DNA of 64,000 nucleotides, taken from positions 1,063,910 to 1,127,909 of the forward strand of contig JAHPZH010000002.1 of the NCBI GenBank assembly GCA_019058315.1, in the 5' to 3' direction. Below are positions 62,156 through 64,000 of the stretch, piece by piece. The DNA comes from Candidatus Helarchaeota archaeon. GTDB taxonomy: Archaea > Asgardarchaeota > Lokiarchaeia > Helarchaeales > RDOG01. The notes under the pieces are model-generated. The model searched no databases. It saw only the letters and a list, made by a program, of their open reading frames with translations, and was not told the origin of the DNA. Made by a program: the position numbers and the translations under genes. Position 1 is the first letter of the stretch. Each line of letters opens with the position of its first letter.

Positions 62156-62581
62156 TTATTTCTTTGATTTTTCTTCTTTAACTTTTTTTTCTTCTTTAAA
62201 AATGGGTTCTTTACCCCATTTAGTAATTATAAGGTTAATTTGGGCGATATCTTCGGTTATAATATTGCCCCTTATCATTTTCTTCTTCCTAATTCCCTTT
62301 CTCTTCAATTTACTGGGTTTGAATCCAACTCCTTTAGAAACATATAGTCTTTTTCGTATACCACCATGAACATCAGCACGCATTGGAACTCCGTCTGCAT
62401 CAGAACCTCCTGAAATTTTAAATTCGTATCCTTGAAATTCAAACATGGTACCTGAAACTATCTCTCCTATTTTTAGACCGATTAAGCTTCGAATTTTTTC
62501 CTCTGCAACTTCTTTTTGAAGTGACTTTCCTAATTTTGGGTCGCTAATAACTATTTTAATACCAGCTTGAGCTTTTGACAA
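62156..62581 (-). CDS. rps6e: ribosomal protein S6e
   Basis: 141 residues. IKIVISDPKLGKSLQKEV, LIGLKIGEIVSGTMFEFQGYEFKISGGSDADGVPMRADVHGG in short blocks, and LKRKGIRKKKMIRGN mark eS6. AGAGG with 8 nt spacing precedes TTG 62581. First gene of the S6e-aIF2gamma unit, 197 bp downstream of aIF5B. Confidence 0.94.
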   Translation of the reverse strand: MSKAQAGIKIVISDPKLGKSLQKEVAEEKIRSLIGLKIGEIVSGTMFEFQGYEFKISGGSDADGVPMRADVHGGIRKRLYVSKGVGFKPSKLKRKGIRKKKMIRGNIITEDIAQINLIITKWGKEPIFKEEKKVKEEKSKK

Positions 62582-62778
62582 TAATTTAGCCTCTTTAATA
62601 ATTTTGAATTTACAAAATTTTTATTATAATACTAATTGGGTTTTTTAATGGTTAAAATAAATTTTTTGGAGAAAATTATAATTCTTTATAATTCTAAATT
62701 CAAAAATAAATTTAAAAGTAATTAAAACAGTTTTTAAAAATATTTTAAAATAAATTTAAGATTATTAATAGATTTAAA

Positions 62779-64000
62779 TTACATACCCCAATATGACTTT
62801 GTCTTTCTTTTAATTTTAGCCAAGTCCTCCAATAAGTCTTGTTCTTCCATAGATAATTCATCCCAAAATTTACTTTTTAAAATTTTAAAATGATGTTCTG
62901 GTAAATCTATAATCAATTCATCTTCTTCTTTAAAAGATCGTCCCGCTGTTGCACCTCTTATTGAAATTGCAACCTCTTGACCTAAATTGGCTAAATCTAG
63001 ATTCTGACCTTTATCTTGGATTTCTCTAATTAATCCAATAATTTTATTTTCGCTGGAAATTAATCTAACTTTTGGTTTGATTTTACCTACTAAAACAGCA
63101 ACTCCTACTATCGCGGGATCATTTCGACGAAATATACATCCTCTTAAAACCTTTACTTTTCCTGGATATATAACATCCTTTAATTGAAGTTTTTTTAATT
63201 CCTCTTTTGTTTTAAGATACCACTCTTTATAATCTTCAACCAATCGATAAATGATTTGGTTCTCAAATATTGGAATTTCGAGAGCTTCTGCTTCTTCTTT
63301 TGCATCTGGTAGCAGCTTTGAGTTAAAAGACAATATTACTGCTCTTAAAGGATCAGATTCTTTTACAACCGAAGCTTCAATAATGTCTCGCTTTGAAATT
63401 GCTCCAACATCAGCAATCCTGATAGGGATATCTTCTTCTTTAAAAAAATCCACTATGGCTTCTAAGGAACCTAAAGTATCTGCTTTTAAAATCACTCCTG
63501 ACTTATCAACATCAATTTTTATTTTGCTAATTTCACTTTGAATCTCTTCAATAACACTTGGAAGCTCAGATTCATCACTAACACCTCGTAAAGGAGCACC
63601 TGCCATTACCTCATCTAAATTAGGGCCAACTATCTTGACTCCTGCAGCTGCAGAAATTTGATTCACAGGATTAAATTTCTCTCTCGGATCTCTTATTTCA
63701 TCCAACGGCTTAGGAAGTAATAGCGCACGAATTCTTGTTACAATGGCATCCTCAGCACCACCCACCACTATTTTATCATCTTTTTTAATTACACCTTCAT
63801 AAATAATAGTGTCTAAGGTTATACCTAAACCAGGTTCCTCTTTAACTTCTAAAACAGTTCCTTTAGCATTCCCTTTGGAAATTTTTATTCGATCCTTTAA
63901 ATACTGTTGACTTAGACCTGCTAAGACCATTAATATTTCTGGAATTCCTTCTCCCGTCTTCGCAGAGGTTGGGACAATTGCAATGTTCTGTGTAAAATCC
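62779..64000 (-). CDS. infB: translation initiation factor aIF5B (IF2-like), 5' part outside window
   Basis: C-terminal ~406 residues; the frame stays open to the window edge, so ATG 63930 is not the real start. The visible end of the GTPase domain reads IVPTSAKTGEGIPEIL (G5 SAK), then LAGLSQQYL and domain II (GTVLEVKEEPGLGITLDTIIYEG...). Domain III follows (SGVILKADTLGSLEAIVDF) and domain IV (VYPGKVKVLRG-like strand, RNDPAIVGV). The end ILKSKFWDELS matches archaeal aIF5B. It promotes subunit joining. Confidence 0.95.
   Translation of the reverse strand, partial: DFTQNIAIVPTSAKTGEGIPEILMVLAGLSQQYLKDRIKISKGNAKGTVLEVKEEPGLGITLDTIIYEGVIKKDDKIVVGGAEDAIVTRIRALLLPKPLDEIRDPREKFNPVNQISAAAGVKIVGPNLDEVMAGAPLRGVSDESELPSVIEEIQSEISKIKIDVDKSGVILKADTLGSLEAIVDFFKEEDIPIRIADVGAISKRDIIEASVVKESDPLRAVILSFNSKLLPDAKEEAEALEIPIFENQIIYRLVEDYKEWYLKTKEELKKLQLKDVIYPGKVKVLRGCIFRRNDPAIVGVAVLVGKIKPKVRLISSENKIIGLIREIQDKGQNLDLANLGQEVAISIRGATAGRSFKEEDELIIDLPEHHFKILKSKFWDELSMEEQDLLEDLAKIKRKTKSYWGM

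Noticed and set aside
1..64000. tRNA, rRNA, CRISPR array, insertion sequence or provirus
   Set aside because: No T-loop GTTCGA-type signature in a cloverleaf context, no regularly spaced short repeats, no transposase, integrase or capsid-like gene seen. By-eye search could miss intron-containing tRNAs.
1..64000. Alternative genetic code (ATT/ATA as Met everywhere)
   Set aside because: Internal ATT/ATA codons fall where conserved Ile/Val is expected in ribosomal proteins, so only initiation seems affected.

Overview
The window looks like chromosomal DNA of an Asgard archaeon, probably of the Lokiarchaeia kind. This is inferred from the sequence alone. It is very AT-rich, and its information-processing genes are archaeal/eukaryotic in type (L15e, S3Ae, S15, S24e, S27ae, S6e, aIF2-gamma, aIF5B, Spt4, RpoE', Kae1/Bud32, RNase P Pop5 and Rpp30). 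It also holds many membrane, repeat and small zinc-ribbon proteins with eukaryote-like folds. I found no tRNA, rRNA, CRISPR array, transposase or phage module.

Layout. 1-8 kb: a GT-C membrane glycosyltransferase, an alpha/beta hydrolase, an ATP-grasp enzyme, a roadblock-like/winged-helix gene overlapping a membrane protein gene, a helical-repeat/zinc-ribbon protein, RNase P subunits and TusA. 8-14 kb: L15e, SerA, GcvH, membrane proteins, a YchF-like GTPase and a DUF2095-like protein. 14-29 kb: accessory metabolism (two MFS transporters, FGGY kinase, saccharopine-dehydrogenase-like enzyme, amidohydrolase), surface proteins and a GvpD/KaiC-like ATPase. 29-36.5 kb: a small PARP-type zinc finger protein; a tight three-gene operon of winged-helix/coiled-coil protein, SPFH protein and PH-like/multi-TM/beta-sandwich/zinc-ribbon protein; and a lysine-rich repeat protein. 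36.6-49 kb: a GNAT - class II amidotransferase - membrane acyltransferase operon, a B12-type radical SAM protein and a 2,497-codon surface protein with a cytoplasmic helical-repeat tail. 49-64 kb: the archaeal translation/transcription supercluster on the minus strand, ending inside aIF5B at the window edge.

Two results stand out. (1) Several genes with well-known N-termini have no ATG, GTG or TTG that can encode their real start. Each has a Shine-Dalgarno-like motif followed 5-8 nt later by an in-frame ATT, ATA or ATC. The best cases are spt4 (ATT), a sugar-phosphate nucleotidyltransferase (ATT), a class II glutamine amidotransferase (ATC directly before its catalytic Cys) and serA (ATA). 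ATG-only gene finders truncate or miss these genes. (2) The 29.7-34.5 kb operon combines a C-terminal tandem winged helix resembling ESCRT-II Vps22/EAP30, an SPFH protein, and a membrane protein with an N-terminal PH-like domain and a C-terminal Ig-like plus platform-like region reminiscent of coat-adaptor appendages. It is a candidate uncharacterised membrane-remodelling module. All assignments come from reading motifs by eye; no database search was run.
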